Assembly: GCA_018697095.1 (NCBI GenBank)
Contig: JABHSG010000004.1
Coordinates: forward strand, 186,001 to 250,000
Direction: 5' to 3'
Origin: an archaeon
Lineage (GTDB): Archaea; Nanobdellota; Nanobdellia; Woesearchaeales; GW2011-AR9
Length of the DNA: 64,000 nucleotides
Made by a program: the position numbers and the translations under genes. The notes under the pieces are model-generated. The model had not been told where the DNA came from and searched no databases. It worked only from the letters and a program-made list of their open reading frames with translations. Of this stretch, positions 34,677-43,819 are shown piece after piece. Within the stretch, counting starts at the first letter, position 1. The number at the start of each line of letters is the position of its first letter.

Positions 34677-35639
34677 TTAATTAAACAATTTTTTATTTTC
34701 AAACAAAACATTATTTATCTTTTCTGCCGACGACAAAAGTCCACTTTTTTCTGACTCACTTAGTGGCATTTCAACTATTTCTAAAACTCCTTTTTTCCCA
34801 AGTTTAGCAAGACATCCAATAAAAACATCATTCAATCCATATTCACCTTTAAGCATTACACTACATGGCATAACTTCTTCTTTACCTGTCAAAATACAAT
34901 TTACCATTTTTGCAATACTATAACCAGGCGCAACATAAGCACTTCCCGTTTTTAATAAAGACACAACTCTCGCTCCTCCATGTTTAACTAAAGAAACAAT
35001 ATCTTCTATCTCACTAGAATCAAATAAATCTTCTAATTTTTTTTCCATGCCTTCAACTAAAACTGTAGAAGAACTTACTACTGGTAGCATCAAGTCACCA
35101 TGCCCGCCAAGAACCACTGCCTTAACGTCTCCTCCACTAACACTAAATCCTTTCAAGCGCAATGCATTCGCAACTTCAAATTGAAACCTTGCAGTATCAA
35201 GTACACCTGCCATTCCAATAACACACGATGAATCAAAACCACTTTTTTCATACGCTAAACGAGTCATAATATCAAGTGGATTTGTAACAACAATAATAAT
35301 ACATTCAGACGATTCCTTAACAACTTCGCTTACCACACTACCAACTATTTTTGCATTAATTGCAAGTAAATCTTCGCGACTCATCCCAACTTTTCTAGCA
35401 ATCCCAGCTGTAATTACAACAACATCACTTTTAGACGATAAACTATAATCATCACCACCAACAACACTACCACTAAAATCAGTCAAACTTAGTGCAGCAG
35501 ACATATCAAGTGCTTTACCTTTTGCAAAATCGCCAGCAATATCTATCATTACGATTTCACAATCCTTTTGCAAATCTGCCACGCGTAGAGCAGCACTTGC
35601 TCCTACGTTTCCTGCACCCACAATTGTTACTTTAGTCAT
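34677..35639 (-). CDS. mdh: Malate dehydrogenase (LDH/MDH family)
   Basis: Interconverts malate and oxaloacetate with NAD(P). The N-terminus has the Rossmann motif VGAGNVGAS. AGIARKVGMSREDLL carries Arg at the specificity position, as in malate rather than lactate dehydrogenases. TNPLDIMT, VLDTARF (Arg) and VLGGHGDLMLP (catalytic His) follow. About 320 residues is normal. The ATG at 35639 is preferred over 35645 because GGTGA then lies 6 nt upstream. It is 33 nt after the aminotransferase gene on the same strand, so an oxaloacetate-linked operon is plausible. Confidence 0.9.
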   Translation of the reverse strand: MTKVTIVGAGNVGASAALRVADLQKDCEIVMIDIAGDFAKGKALDMSAALSLTDFSGSVVGGDDYSLSSKSDVVVITAGIARKVGMSREDLLAINAKIVGSVVSEVVKESSECIIIVVTNPLDIMTRLAYEKSGFDSSCVIGMAGVLDTARFQFEVANALRLKGFSVSGGDVKAVVLGGHGDLMLPVVSSSTVLVEGMEKKLEDLFDSSEIEDIVSLVKHGGARVVSLLKTGSAYVAPGYSIAKMVNCILTGKEEVMPCSVMLKGEYGLNDVFIGCLAKLGKKGVLEIVEMPLSESEKSGLLSSAEKINNVLFENKKLFN

Positions 35640-35672
35640 AATCATTCACCAATTTAATTTAATCCACATATT

Positions 35673-37010
35673 TTAACTTTGCAATTCAGAGCAAACCTGC
35701 ACTATTTTTTCAAAAACAATAGGTAAATTTGCAACAGCCACAGAACTAAAAGCAACCCGAAGTAAGTTCCCAAAAGGTAATGCAATCACAGCAATACTAT
35801 GATCATTAAGCAATTTCAAACGTACATCATCACAATCAAATGAATCATCCAATTTCAAACATAAAAAGTAACCAGAGTTAAATGGAAGTACAGTAAAATA
35901 CTCACTATAACTCTTTTTGTTTTCATCAAGCAATTTTCGGCATACACTATACCTTTCTTTTAAAATATTAAAATTATTTTTTTTTTCACCAGAGTTATTT
36001 TTTGATTTTAAAGAAGATAAGATCAAATTTTGTGATAAAGTACTCACATTCGATACTGTTTTACGTATCACTCCAGCAGCTTTTGATTCTAGTGCCTTCA
36101 AACTTTCAAGACTTGCACCTTTATTTGCAAAAGTGATACATCCAACTCTTAGGCCCCACACTAATTCTTCTTTTGTCGGCCCATCAACTTTAATTGCCGC
36201 AATATTTTCATGCAGATTAGCAAGTTTTGCAAAAATAGATTCTTTAGCAATATCCTTTTCATAAAATAATCCAAAATAAGCATCATCACAAATTACTAGT
36301 AATCTTTTCCCTTTCTTTGCAAAGTCAAGTAGCATAGAAACCATTTGTTCTTGTTCTTCCACAGTCAAAGAATAACCACTTGGGTTATTTGGAAAATTTA
36401 AACAAACAATTACTTTTTCCCTAGATGAGATTTCTTTTTTCAAAGACCCAAAATCAAATTTATACTTTTTACTTTCTTCGTCTAAAACAAAAGTAGGGAA
36501 AGTTACAAGTTTATGGCCACTTCCATTTCCAAAAATTAGATTGTAATTAGTCCAAAAAAAATCATAAGATAATATATCTCCAACATCATTTTTGCTCCCC
36601 TGAACATCAAACAAGTACCTAGCTACACTCAATGCATGTGTTAAACCACCAGTAATTACAGGCAAACTTATTTTATCATTATCCAAACTAGGATTCTTTT
36701 CAAGCATCTTTTTCTTCCAGACAACGCGAAGTTCGCTTAATCCAAAACTAGAGATATATGGGAAAACTTTTTTTCCAGGAAGATCAATTTTAGAAGCAAT
36801 TGCTGGCAAACTAAGCATATCGCCATTATCATCAAGACCAATCCCAATAGTTGCATTAATTTTAGCCCCTTTAGATGCCACAGATTGTCCAAGTACCCCA
36901 TGTGTTGGAAAAAAAGCTTCTTTTCCATTATCAGATAAGAATTCCCAAAAAACAGAACTACCATTCTCAATAGCAGAATTTAACTCATTAGCTTCAATAT
37001 CATAAACCAT
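35673..37010 (-). CDS. Class I/II PLP-dependent aminotransferase
   Basis: A fold-type I aminotransferase of 445 residues. Visible motifs are PVITGGLTHALSVARY (cofactor phosphate region), LNFPNNPSGYSLT (conserved NxPxNPTG-like), VICDDAYFGLF (Asp and Tyr contacting PLP) and DGPTKEELVWGLRVG, where the Lys of GPTK is the Schiff-base lysine and the R-x-G follows. Aspartate or aromatic amino acids are the likely donors, judged from the neighbouring malate dehydrogenase; this is inference. A TATA-like tract is centred about 27 nt before the ATG. Confidence 0.85.
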   Translation of the reverse strand: MVYDIEANELNSAIENGSSVFWEFLSDNGKEAFFPTHGVLGQSVASKGAKINATIGIGLDDNGDMLSLPAIASKIDLPGKKVFPYISSFGLSELRVVWKKKMLEKNPSLDNDKISLPVITGGLTHALSVARYLFDVQGSKNDVGDILSYDFFWTNYNLIFGNGSGHKLVTFPTFVLDEESKKYKFDFGSLKKEISSREKVIVCLNFPNNPSGYSLTVEEQEQMVSMLLDFAKKGKRLLVICDDAYFGLFYEKDIAKESIFAKLANLHENIAAIKVDGPTKEELVWGLRVGCITFANKGASLESLKALESKAAGVIRKTVSNVSTLSQNLILSSLKSKNNSGEKKNNFNILKERYSVCRKLLDENKKSYSEYFTVLPFNSGYFLCLKLDDSFDCDDVRLKLLNDHSIAVIALPFGNLLRVAFSSVAVANLPIVFEKIVQVCSELQS

Positions 37011-37081
37011 AAGTAAAAAAAGAAGATAACTAATATAAAAAGATTATGAGCTAGTAAACAAAAAAAATACCAAAAGAACCA

Positions 37082-38530
37082 TTATTTTATATTTAAAATT
37101 CTAACAATACCCTTGATGGCATCCACTTCAACCAACATTCCATCTTTCAAAACAGTTGTAGCATGTTTTGTTCCAATCACACAAGGCTTTTTCATTTCTC
37201 TACTTACAATTGCAACATGACACAAAATCCCTCCTTCATCCGTCACAAATCCAGCAGCTTTTTCCATCGCAGGCACAAAACTTGGGATTGTCATTGGTGA
37301 AACTAAAATATCACCACTACCTACTTTATTTAAATCAGATACAGACTTGACAATCTTAACAATTCCTTTAACAACTCCTTTATGTGCAACAGTTCCTTTC
37401 AAATCATTCCCAAAAGACTTACTTAAATTAGAAAAATACTTTTCTTTAAATTTCAAATAATTATCACCTGAAAAGGTTTCAACATAACCATCTTTCACAT
37501 AATAACCATAGGTTTCAAATCTTTGTTTTATTTCCACCACAGAAGCATCTAATTCACTATTAAGACAACTAATCACCTCACCTGGAGTCATATAAATCAA
37601 TTCATCAAACCCAATCTTTAATCGCTTAGCAATTTCAAACAATAAATCCCTTAACAAAAAACCAGCTTTTACAAACACATTCATCCTATAAGTTCTAAAA
37701 TACGCATATTTTTTAGCGATAGCAACTATTTTTTTTTCCTTAGCAGAAAGCTTCAATTCAGAAAGTAATCCTTTCTCACCACCAAATAAAGTTTCTTTTG
37801 TATTTTCTTTTAACTTTGAAGACAAACGATTCAAAATATCTTTTTTTGACCACGCATCCCTAAAATATCTGCCCGAATTGATATGGCCATACTCATTAAT
37901 ATGTTCTTCAATCAATTCATTAAGCCTTTCATCTGATCCATCCAAAGACAGATTTCCTTCTTTAATGAGTTCAGAAATTTTTTTGATTGATTCATATTCA
38001 AGTTCATTCTCATTTTTTTTATCTGGGCGAGTTAAAACAAAAAGTTCTCTTTCAATATCTTTTCTACCTTTATCAATAAGAAATCCTTTAATTTGTTCTT
38101 CCAGGTATTTTCCAACTGGCACAACAAGCATTAATGCTGTTGAAAGAGAATGAAACACCCCAGTTATTTTCAAGAAGAATTCAGAGACCTCACCATTACT
38201 TTTATGAACATAATCCTTAGATCCCCTAGAAGTTTCAAGAAGCCTATTTGAAACTTGATACCACTTTTCCAAAAAAGATTCTATTGAAACTAAACCTTTC
38301 TTTGAAATTAAAGAATTAAACTTCTTTTCAATATTTTTAGATGACTCTGAACTAATGTACACTTCCCCATTAAGATAAACGTAAAAGTCATAACCAAGCT
38401 CTTCGCCAAGAATTTTTTTAGTATATTCATCAGTCATCCCACTGCAAATAAGATTAAGAAATAAAGGACAGTTTTGTCTTTCTACAATTTTTATCCAACC
38501 ATAAGACTTCCCACTCACAGCTTTATTCAT
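37082..38530 (-). CDS. PEP-utilising-enzyme-like protein without an ATP-grasp domain (paralogue 2)
   Basis: Like the protein at 23028-24380, it ends in a swivelling phosphohistidine domain: FVTDEGGILCHVAIVSREM with the catalytic His, then PCVIG. A helical region (YFRTYRMNVFVKAGFLLRDL, IGFDELIYMTPGEV) resembles the linker of PEP synthase/rifampicin phosphotransferase-like proteins. The N-terminal 200 residues match no ATP-grasp motif that I can see. The ATG at 38530 is chosen because the TTTATAAATA box at 38553-38562 is centred 27 nt upstream; a GTG at 38539 is in frame. The substrate is unknown. Confidence 0.73.
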   Translation of the reverse strand: MNKAVSGKSYGWIKIVERQNCPLFLNLICSGMTDEYTKKILGEELGYDFYVYLNGEVYISSESSKNIEKKFNSLISKKGLVSIESFLEKWYQVSNRLLETSRGSKDYVHKSNGEVSEFFLKITGVFHSLSTALMLVVPVGKYLEEQIKGFLIDKGRKDIERELFVLTRPDKKNENELEYESIKKISELIKEGNLSLDGSDERLNELIEEHINEYGHINSGRYFRDAWSKKDILNRLSSKLKENTKETLFGGEKGLLSELKLSAKEKKIVAIAKKYAYFRTYRMNVFVKAGFLLRDLLFEIAKRLKIGFDELIYMTPGEVISCLNSELDASVVEIKQRFETYGYYVKDGYVETFSGDNYLKFKEKYFSNLSKSFGNDLKGTVAHKGVVKGIVKIVKSVSDLNKVGSGDILVSPMTIPSFVPAMEKAAGFVTDEGGILCHVAIVSREMKKPCVIGTKHATTVLKDGMLVEVDAIKGIVRILNIK

Positions 38531-38552
38531 AACTAACACTCATAATCTAAAC

Positions 38553-38562
38553 TTTATAAATA
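38553..38562 (-). promoter_or_regulatory. TATA box of the second PEP-utiliser-like gene
   Basis: TTTATAAATA is centred 27 nt from the ATG at 38530, implying a leaderless mRNA and fixing the start. Confidence 0.5.
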
Positions 38563-38618
38563 AATCTACCTAAAAATAAATAAGAAAAGTTATAAACAAT
38601 AACGTTTTAGAATAAACT

Positions 38619-39257
38619 ATGGATCCAGCAATAAAAACTATCTTAGAAAAAAATGAAAAAGTGAAGTGGGACGGCAAACAAGACCTAAAAACTTCAATGG
38701 TTGCAGGAATCCTAGGTTTATTGTTACTTTTCATTATTGGCAGCATATTTTATTCTATTGTAATAGGTGGAACTTGTACAATTAACGGCCAAATCAAATC
38801 AGCACAAGAATGTGCAGGGATAATGAAATATGTCGCTTATGCTTTATTTCTAGTAGGAATACTAATTCCAATATTCAAATACTTACAATATAAAGTAACT
38901 CACTATGCAGTTACTAGTAAAAGAGTATTACTAAAGTCAGGTTTAATTGGTGCAGATATGCGTTCAGTTTATTATGACCAAATCAAGAGTGCTTTTGTGA
39001 ATGTAGGTTTAATTGGAAAAATATTTGGCACAGGTTCAATTTTAATTGATACTGGTAGAATTACTCAAACTAAAAAAGGTTCAAAAACTGTCTACGATAG
39101 ATTCAATAATATCCATAACCCTTACGAAGTTTACAAAATTTTGCAAAAATATCTTTCAGGTAGAAAAGAGAGTTTACACTCTGGTAGAGCTGACCACGAG
39201 CATAATCAAAAAAAGTACAAAGAACATATCCAAAAAACAGAGAGTTATAAGAGATAA
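38619..39257 (+). CDS. Membrane protein with bacterial-type PH domain (YdbS-like)
   Basis: A 212-residue protein with two membrane helices (MVAGILGLLLLFIIGSIFY, YVAYALFLVGILIPIF) followed by a cytoplasmic bPH_2-like domain. The domain is recognisable from YKVTHYAVTSKRVLLKSGLIG, RSVYYDQIKSAFVNVGLIGK, and GTGSILIDTGR. The C-terminal tail is rich in charged residues. The family's function is unclear, probably scaffold-like at the membrane. AGTTATAAAC about 27 nt upstream of the ATG is the TATA box. Confidence 0.82.
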   Translation: MDPAIKTILEKNEKVKWDGKQDLKTSMVAGILGLLLLFIIGSIFYSIVIGGTCTINGQIKSAQECAGIMKYVAYALFLVGILIPIFKYLQYKVTHYAVTSKRVLLKSGLIGADMRSVYYDQIKSAFVNVGLIGKIFGTGSILIDTGRITQTKKGSKTVYDRFNNIHNPYEVYKILQKYLSGRKESLHSGRADHEHNQKKYKEHIQKTESYKR

Positions 39258-39353
39258 GTTAGAAGAAGCTTAAACCAAGTAGTGCTAAAACGTGTTTTTT
39301 TTTAATTAATTTCACCTAAATCAATTTATAAATTAATTAACTTCTGAAAGTTC

Positions 39354-39758
39354 ATGACTAGAATAGTTTGGCAACCTACTGCATTATATCAACCAAGTTA
39401 CAATTTTGGAATTGTTTTAGATAGAACTTTCGCTAAAGGGATGTTGGAAACTAAGTTATCTCCTGATGCTACAAGAACAATGAATCAAATGGGAACTGAA
39501 TTATTAAAAGGATTTGGCCATAATTGTCCAACCCCTTATATTTTTCATGAGGATACTGCGTTTGTAGATCAATTTTATTTAGCAGAGAATGGTGTTTGGC
39601 TAGCTAGAGACGACAGTGTTAGTGTTCTTACTAATGATACATCTGTAAACACAATTAAGTACAGTTCTCATAACGTCGATAACACTTCGCAAGCACATTC
39701 ATTAATGGCGTTAGTTGATATGTGGGTTGAATATGCTGATACTCTAAAGGAATTATAA
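39354..39758 (+). CDS. Hypothetical protein, 134 residues
   Basis: Not recognised. It is soluble, without a signal peptide, and has motifs such as IVWQPTALYQPSYNFG, HNCPTPYIFHEDTAFVDQ and NGVWLARDDSVSVL. A TATA-like TTTATAAATT (about 39324-39333) is centred 26 nt before the ATG, supporting a real leaderless gene. It stands alone between the PH-domain gene and the HEPN-like gene on the same strand. Confidence 0.65.
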   Translation: MTRIVWQPTALYQPSYNFGIVLDRTFAKGMLETKLSPDATRTMNQMGTELLKGFGHNCPTPYIFHEDTAFVDQFYLAENGVWLARDDSVSVLTNDTSVNTIKYSSHNVDNTSQAHSLMALVDMWVEYADTLKEL

Positions 39759-39931
39759 AAACAATAAATTTGTAAGCATAACGATGTTAAGTTTCCAGAA
39801 TTTCATCTCCTTGCAGAAATAAAATATGCATGGAGTTTTCTCGATGTAGCACTAAAGAGTTAATTTTAGCCAATTATAAGCTGTGCCTATTCCCAAGAAG
39901 ATTTATTAGTATGATGTTGTTCGAATTAATT

Positions 39932-40978
39932 ATGACAGAAAATAAAATTCATTTCTATAGTTATTATGGTTGTGATAAAAGTCCTAATTTTGAAGATTGC
40001 ATGACTTTTGATCATGTCAACGAAGACATCTCTTTTCCTTGTATTGTACTAATGAGGTTCAACAACTGGAACGACTATAACTATCACACTCATTTCCAGG
40101 CATTCTATTTACCTAATAAGGGAAAAATAAATAAATTAGGAACTGTGGTAATTATTCAATCAAAAGCGGAAAACAAGTATACTAAGCTCCCAGATAAATT
40201 CCATGAATTATCTAAAAAAAAATACTTCTCAAGAGGTTTTTTTGACTTCTATAAACAACTCGATTTATTTGGAAAAATAAAAGATGAAGTTTTAGGGGCA
40301 TTAAATGACATCTATTTTTTTCACTATACTAGAGAAGATATATGTAAAATTGATTTTACGCTATCAACTCCATATGACGACTCTCTATTTAGAAACAATT
40401 ACATTGATTTTGATATCTCCTCAGAATACGCAAGAGATTCAAATGATATGTTTGACAGAATAAGTAGTCTTGTATGGTCTCTTGATAAGATAGAGGGTGA
40501 AAATGATAGAAAAGTTATGTCAAGGTTACTTTTTGGCTCTATTATTACATCACTTGAAGCTTATTTAGGTGATGCCTTCAAATTCTTCATTTTTAAGCAT
40601 AAAAAACATTTTAATTCCTTTTTGAAAAATCACAAATTTCCAGAGAAGAAAATTTCTTGGGAAAAACTTGGTAGTGAAGATATAGATAGCTACATCAGAA
40701 AAAAGGTCCAGGACACAATAAATAATATTAGTTTCCATAATTTGAAAAAAGTTAATAAACTCTATAAAGATATTTTAAATGTTGATTTACCAAAAAATTG
40801 GTCTAATTTTAATGATTCCATTAGAAAAAGACATGATATCTTTCATAGAAATGGAAAAACAATCGCAGGAACTACTCTAGAGATAGAACCATCAGAGATA
40901 TCCAGTTTAATTAGAGATGCTAAGAATTTCATAAGTGAAATGGAACGTATTTTACTTACACAAATAAAGTCTCTTTAA
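39932..40978 (+). CDS. HEPN-like domain protein, possible ribonuclease
   Basis: The C-terminal third has SIRKRHDIFHRNGKTI, in which R300-x4-H305 matches the R-x4-6-H catalytic motif of HEPN ribonucleases; the RHDIFHRNG wording is typical of one HEPN group. Preceding helices (LLFGSIITSLEAYLGDAFKFF) fit the all-helical fold. The N-terminal part is not recognised. HEPN proteins often act in toxin-antitoxin or abortive-infection systems, but no partner is evident here. The frame is open from an ATG at 39830; I prefer 39932 because TTTATTAGT at 39901-39909 lies about 27 nt upstream and the extension has atypical codons. The start is uncertain. Confidence 0.65.
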   Translation: MTENKIHFYSYYGCDKSPNFEDCMTFDHVNEDISFPCIVLMRFNNWNDYNYHTHFQAFYLPNKGKINKLGTVVIIQSKAENKYTKLPDKFHELSKKKYFSRGFFDFYKQLDLFGKIKDEVLGALNDIYFFHYTREDICKIDFTLSTPYDDSLFRNNYIDFDISSEYARDSNDMFDRISSLVWSLDKIEGENDRKVMSRLLFGSIITSLEAYLGDAFKFFIFKHKKHFNSFLKNHKFPEKKISWEKLGSEDIDSYIRKKVQDTINNISFHNLKKVNKLYKDILNVDLPKNWSNFNDSIRKRHDIFHRNGKTIAGTTLEIEPSEISSLIRDAKNFISEMERILLTQIKSL

Positions 40979-41074
40979 ATATTAGATTCTACTGTTATAA
41001 CTCTTATTTTTAATAAGAATAACCCCAAAATCCAATCCAATATCTTTATAACCTGCTCTTATCAAAACACCCTT

Positions 41075-42247
41075 ATGGTACCAGAAGAAAACCCAGATTA
41101 CGGACAATTAAGTTTAGAACTCCACGAAAAGCAAAAAGGAAAACTCTCAGTAACTTCTAAAATCCCAATCAAAACAAAATACGACTTATCTATAGCTTAT
41201 ACTCCTGGAGTTGCAGCGCCTTGTCGCGAGATTGCAAAAGATAAAGACTTAGCTTACAAATATACAATCAAGCAAAACACAGTAGCAATTATTACAGATG
41301 GCTCAGCGGTCTTAGGTCTTGGAAACATCGGCCCAGAAGCAGCACTTCCAGTTATGGAAGGAAAAGCAATCCTTCTAAAGGAATTTGCAAACGTTGACGC
41401 ATTCCCAATTTGTTTAGACACTCAAGACACCGAAGAGATCATTAAAACAATCAAACACATTGCACCTACTTTTGGTGGAATTAATCTTGAAGACATCGCT
41501 GCGCCACGTTGCTTTGAAATCGAAAGAAGACTAAAAGAAGAATTAGATATTCCTGTATTTCATGATGACCAACATGGTACAGCTATTGTAACTCTTGCAG
41601 CTTTAATCAACGCTCTAAAATTTACGAAAAGATCTAAAGATACTGCTAAGATTGTTCTAAGTGGCGCAGGAGCTGCTGGTATTGCAATTGCTAAACTCTT
41701 ACTTCACTATGGCGTTCAAAACATAACACTATGCGACAGTAAAGGTATTATCCATAAAGAACGTAATAATCTAAACGATGCTAAAAAAGCAATGCTTGCT
41801 GTTACAAATAAAGATAACAAACAAGGTTCTTTAGCAGATGCTATGAAAGAAGCTGATGTGTTTGTTGGAATTTCAGCTCCAAACATTGTGAGTAAAGAAA
41901 TGGTTCAATCAATGAACGATGACCCTATTATTTTTGCAATGGCAAACCCAACTCCTGAGATCATGCCTAAACTCGCAAAAGAAGCTGGAGCTAGAGTTGT
42001 AGCAACCGGACGTAGCGATTTTCCAAACCAAATCAATAACGTTTTAGTTTTCCCAGGAATCTTTAGGGGTCTTTTGGATGTAAGAGCAAAAGAGATTACT
42101 CAGAATATGAAAATAGCAGCAGCAAAAGCAATTGCTAGTTTTGTAACAAGTCCAACTGAGGACAATGTCATTCCAGGTGCCCTTAATCTCGAAGTAGCTG
42201 AAAAAGTCGCGCAAGCAATACGTATTTGCACAATCAATGGGTGTTAA
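41075..42247 (+). CDS. Malic enzyme (malate dehydrogenase, oxaloacetate-decarboxylating)
   Basis: Oxidatively decarboxylates malate to pyruvate. The 390-residue protein corresponds to the short archaeal/bacterial malic enzyme: IAYTPGVAAPCREI, ITDGSAVLGLGNIGP, GKAILLKEFANVDAFP, IPVFHDDQHGTAIV (metal and substrate site) and the Rossmann motif LSGAGAAGIAIAKLL are all present. PNQINNVLVFPGIFRGLLD near the C-terminus is the usual NADP-enzyme motif. TTTATAACC is centred 27 nt before the ATG. With malate dehydrogenase at 34677-35639 it can link oxaloacetate, malate and pyruvate. Confidence 0.94.
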   Translation: MVPEENPDYGQLSLELHEKQKGKLSVTSKIPIKTKYDLSIAYTPGVAAPCREIAKDKDLAYKYTIKQNTVAIITDGSAVLGLGNIGPEAALPVMEGKAILLKEFANVDAFPICLDTQDTEEIIKTIKHIAPTFGGINLEDIAAPRCFEIERRLKEELDIPVFHDDQHGTAIVTLAALINALKFTKRSKDTAKIVLSGAGAAGIAIAKLLLHYGVQNITLCDSKGIIHKERNNLNDAKKAMLAVTNKDNKQGSLADAMKEADVFVGISAPNIVSKEMVQSMNDDPIIFAMANPTPEIMPKLAKEAGARVVATGRSDFPNQINNVLVFPGIFRGLLDVRAKEITQNMKIAAAKAIASFVTSPTEDNVIPGALNLEVAEKVAQAIRICTINGC

Positions 42248-42248
42248 C

Positions 42249-42638
42249 ATGGGAATAATTCCTCATGACAACCTTGCGACTTTAGTTAGAGATTTAATTG
42301 TTGAGCAAATAGAAACTTCTTATCCTGTTAGTGAAGGCAACGATGAAAGATTTTACCACAAGAAACATCCTTTAGTGGAAAAATTAAAAGAAAGATTAAG
42401 TGTAGGTGAAAATACAACTTCAATATATCTAAGGGGTATTTCTGAGGGAGTAATAAACGAATATCTCCCTAACCCAGACATACCTTTTGGAGTTACACAA
42501 CAAAAACTAGACAAACTCGCAATTCTTTTTGACGTTCTTGATGTTAGCCCAGACTTAGACATCCACAGGCAAATAGCAGCAAGATACCAGCCAACAGAGT
42601 TGAACTGGCAGTACCCTCCACCAATCCAAAACCCATAA
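42249..42638 (+). CDS. Hypothetical protein, 129 residues
   Basis: Not recognised. It is soluble, mostly helical in appearance, and ends in a Pro-rich tail (YPPPIQNP). IYLRGISEGVINEYLPNPD followed by KLDKLAILFDVLDV has the look of a small helix-turn-helix or XRE-like fold, but this is weak. The ATG at 42249, just after the malic enzyme stop, is chosen; an ATG at 42237 would overlap that gene by 11 nt. It is probably co-transcribed with malic enzyme. Confidence 0.6.
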   Translation: MGIIPHDNLATLVRDLIVEQIETSYPVSEGNDERFYHKKHPLVEKLKERLSVGENTTSIYLRGISEGVINEYLPNPDIPFGVTQQKLDKLAILFDVLDVSPDLDIHRQIAARYQPTELNWQYPPPIQNP

Positions 42639-42669
42639 CCTTTTAATCAAATAATTTCAAAAATCAGCC

Positions 42670-43380
42670 ATGAGTAGATCTTTGTTAAGAAGCATTGTAA
42701 GTAGTAACGTAACTAGTTCAGACCAAACAACCTTCACTAAAGAATATGGTGGTTTTTCTCTCCCACAGATTTGGGCATTTCTCGAAAGAAAAAAAAGATC
42801 TAACGCCAAGCAAAGATATACTAGAGAAAAAGAAGTCACTGCAAGACTATATGACCACGGGATAAATACGCATAACATTCTAGGTTTTGACAATATTGCT
42901 AGAAGATTAACTGTTGAGTATGTCCCATTAACTCCCTTCCCAGACATATTCGAAGATAGGGAAACTCATATTGATGATAAATTAGATCTTCTTTACAAAG
43001 CATTTGAAACACTAAAAGACATTCACAACGCTGGAGAATCACATGGGGACGCATATCTTAAGAATTTTTTTAGAGATGAAAGAAAGAAAAGTGATAGAAG
43101 AGGATTAGTTTATACTTGCGACTTTGAAATACAAAGAGTTTCTCCTGACCCACAAGTTACAGACATCCTACTACTAACAGCAAATGCAGCAAACACCCTT
43201 GCTAAAAGTAATGGAGTAGATCAAGCCGAAATTTTTGATTTAGTAACGCAAGCTTATGGACCAGTCCAAGGATACCAATTGCAAATAAGAGACCATTTAT
43301 TCTATAGAGCAAGATTTCTAAGAACAGACCCATTTTTTGCACACTTTGGTGATACAAGAATGATTAGTATACCACGTTAA
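42670..43380 (+). CDS. Kinase-like protein of the RIO/APH/KdkA superfamily
   Basis: A 236-residue protein with the core of a protein-kinase-like phosphotransferase. A basic N-terminal region (TREKEVTARLYDHGI) resembles the alpha-C segment, VEYVPL is the hinge, SHGDAYLKNFF carries the catalytic H-x-D and N132, and TCDFE at 149-153 is the metal-binding DFG-like motif. The Gly-rich loop and ATP-binding Lys are not clear by eye. The combination is typical of small lipopolysaccharide-kinase/RIO-like proteins rather than classical Ser/Thr kinases. TTTTAATC is centred 25 nt before the ATG. Confidence 0.7.
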   Translation: MSRSLLRSIVSSNVTSSDQTTFTKEYGGFSLPQIWAFLERKKRSNAKQRYTREKEVTARLYDHGINTHNILGFDNIARRLTVEYVPLTPFPDIFEDRETHIDDKLDLLYKAFETLKDIHNAGESHGDAYLKNFFRDERKKSDRRGLVYTCDFEIQRVSPDPQVTDILLLTANAANTLAKSNGVDQAEIFDLVTQAYGPVQGYQLQIRDHLFYRARFLRTDPFFAHFGDTRMISIPR

Positions 43381-43419
43381 ACACCTAACTTTTTAATACT
43401 TAAAAAAATTCTATACCAG

Positions 43420-43773
43420 ATGGAAAAAGAAGTACCAACAATAACTAAACTTCAAAGCGAAGCGAACGAAGGTTTAGAGAATCCATCAGATTCCCAAAAA
43501 GTAAAAGTCCCAAAACAGTGGTACGTCTATCTTCTTGAATGCCAAAATAATTCTGTATACACTGGAATCACTAATGACCTTCCTAAACGTATGCAAGCGC
43601 ATAAAAATGGAACTGGCAGCAAGTATGTTAGAGCTAAAGGATTCAAAGAACTTCTTCACGTAATCAAAGCCGAAAACAAGTCTGTTGCCGCGAAACTAGA
43701 ATACAAAATCAAACAATTAGTAAGAAACGATAAGATCACCTTCTTCATGGAGCATGAGGATTTGCAATTTTAG
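43420..43773 (+). CDS. GIY-YIG domain nuclease (YhbQ/UPF0213-like)
   Basis: A 117-residue protein. After a 30-residue hydrophilic N-terminal extension comes a single GIY-YIG domain: WYVYLLECQNNSVYTGITNDLPKRMQAHKNG, with the two Tyr motifs and the catalytic Arg, then GSKYVRAKGFKELLHV and the conserved Glu in AAKLEYKIKQL. Stand-alone members are small endonuclease-like proteins of unclear role in DNA maintenance. It lies close to uvrA but on the opposite strand. Confidence 0.88.
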   Translation: MEKEVPTITKLQSEANEGLENPSDSQKVKVPKQWYVYLLECQNNSVYTGITNDLPKRMQAHKNGTGSKYVRAKGFKELLHVIKAENKSVAAKLEYKIKQLVRNDKITFFMEHEDLQF

Positions 43774-43819
43774 ATCTTTGTTTCATAAATTTTAATAAAT
43801 TCCAAATCTATAAATAAAT

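Noticed and set aside
39830-39931. N-terminal extension of the HEPN-like gene
   Set aside because: Codon use is unlike the neighbours (TGT, TGC, CGA close together) and no promoter is spaced for the ATG at 39830, while a TATA-like box fits 39932.
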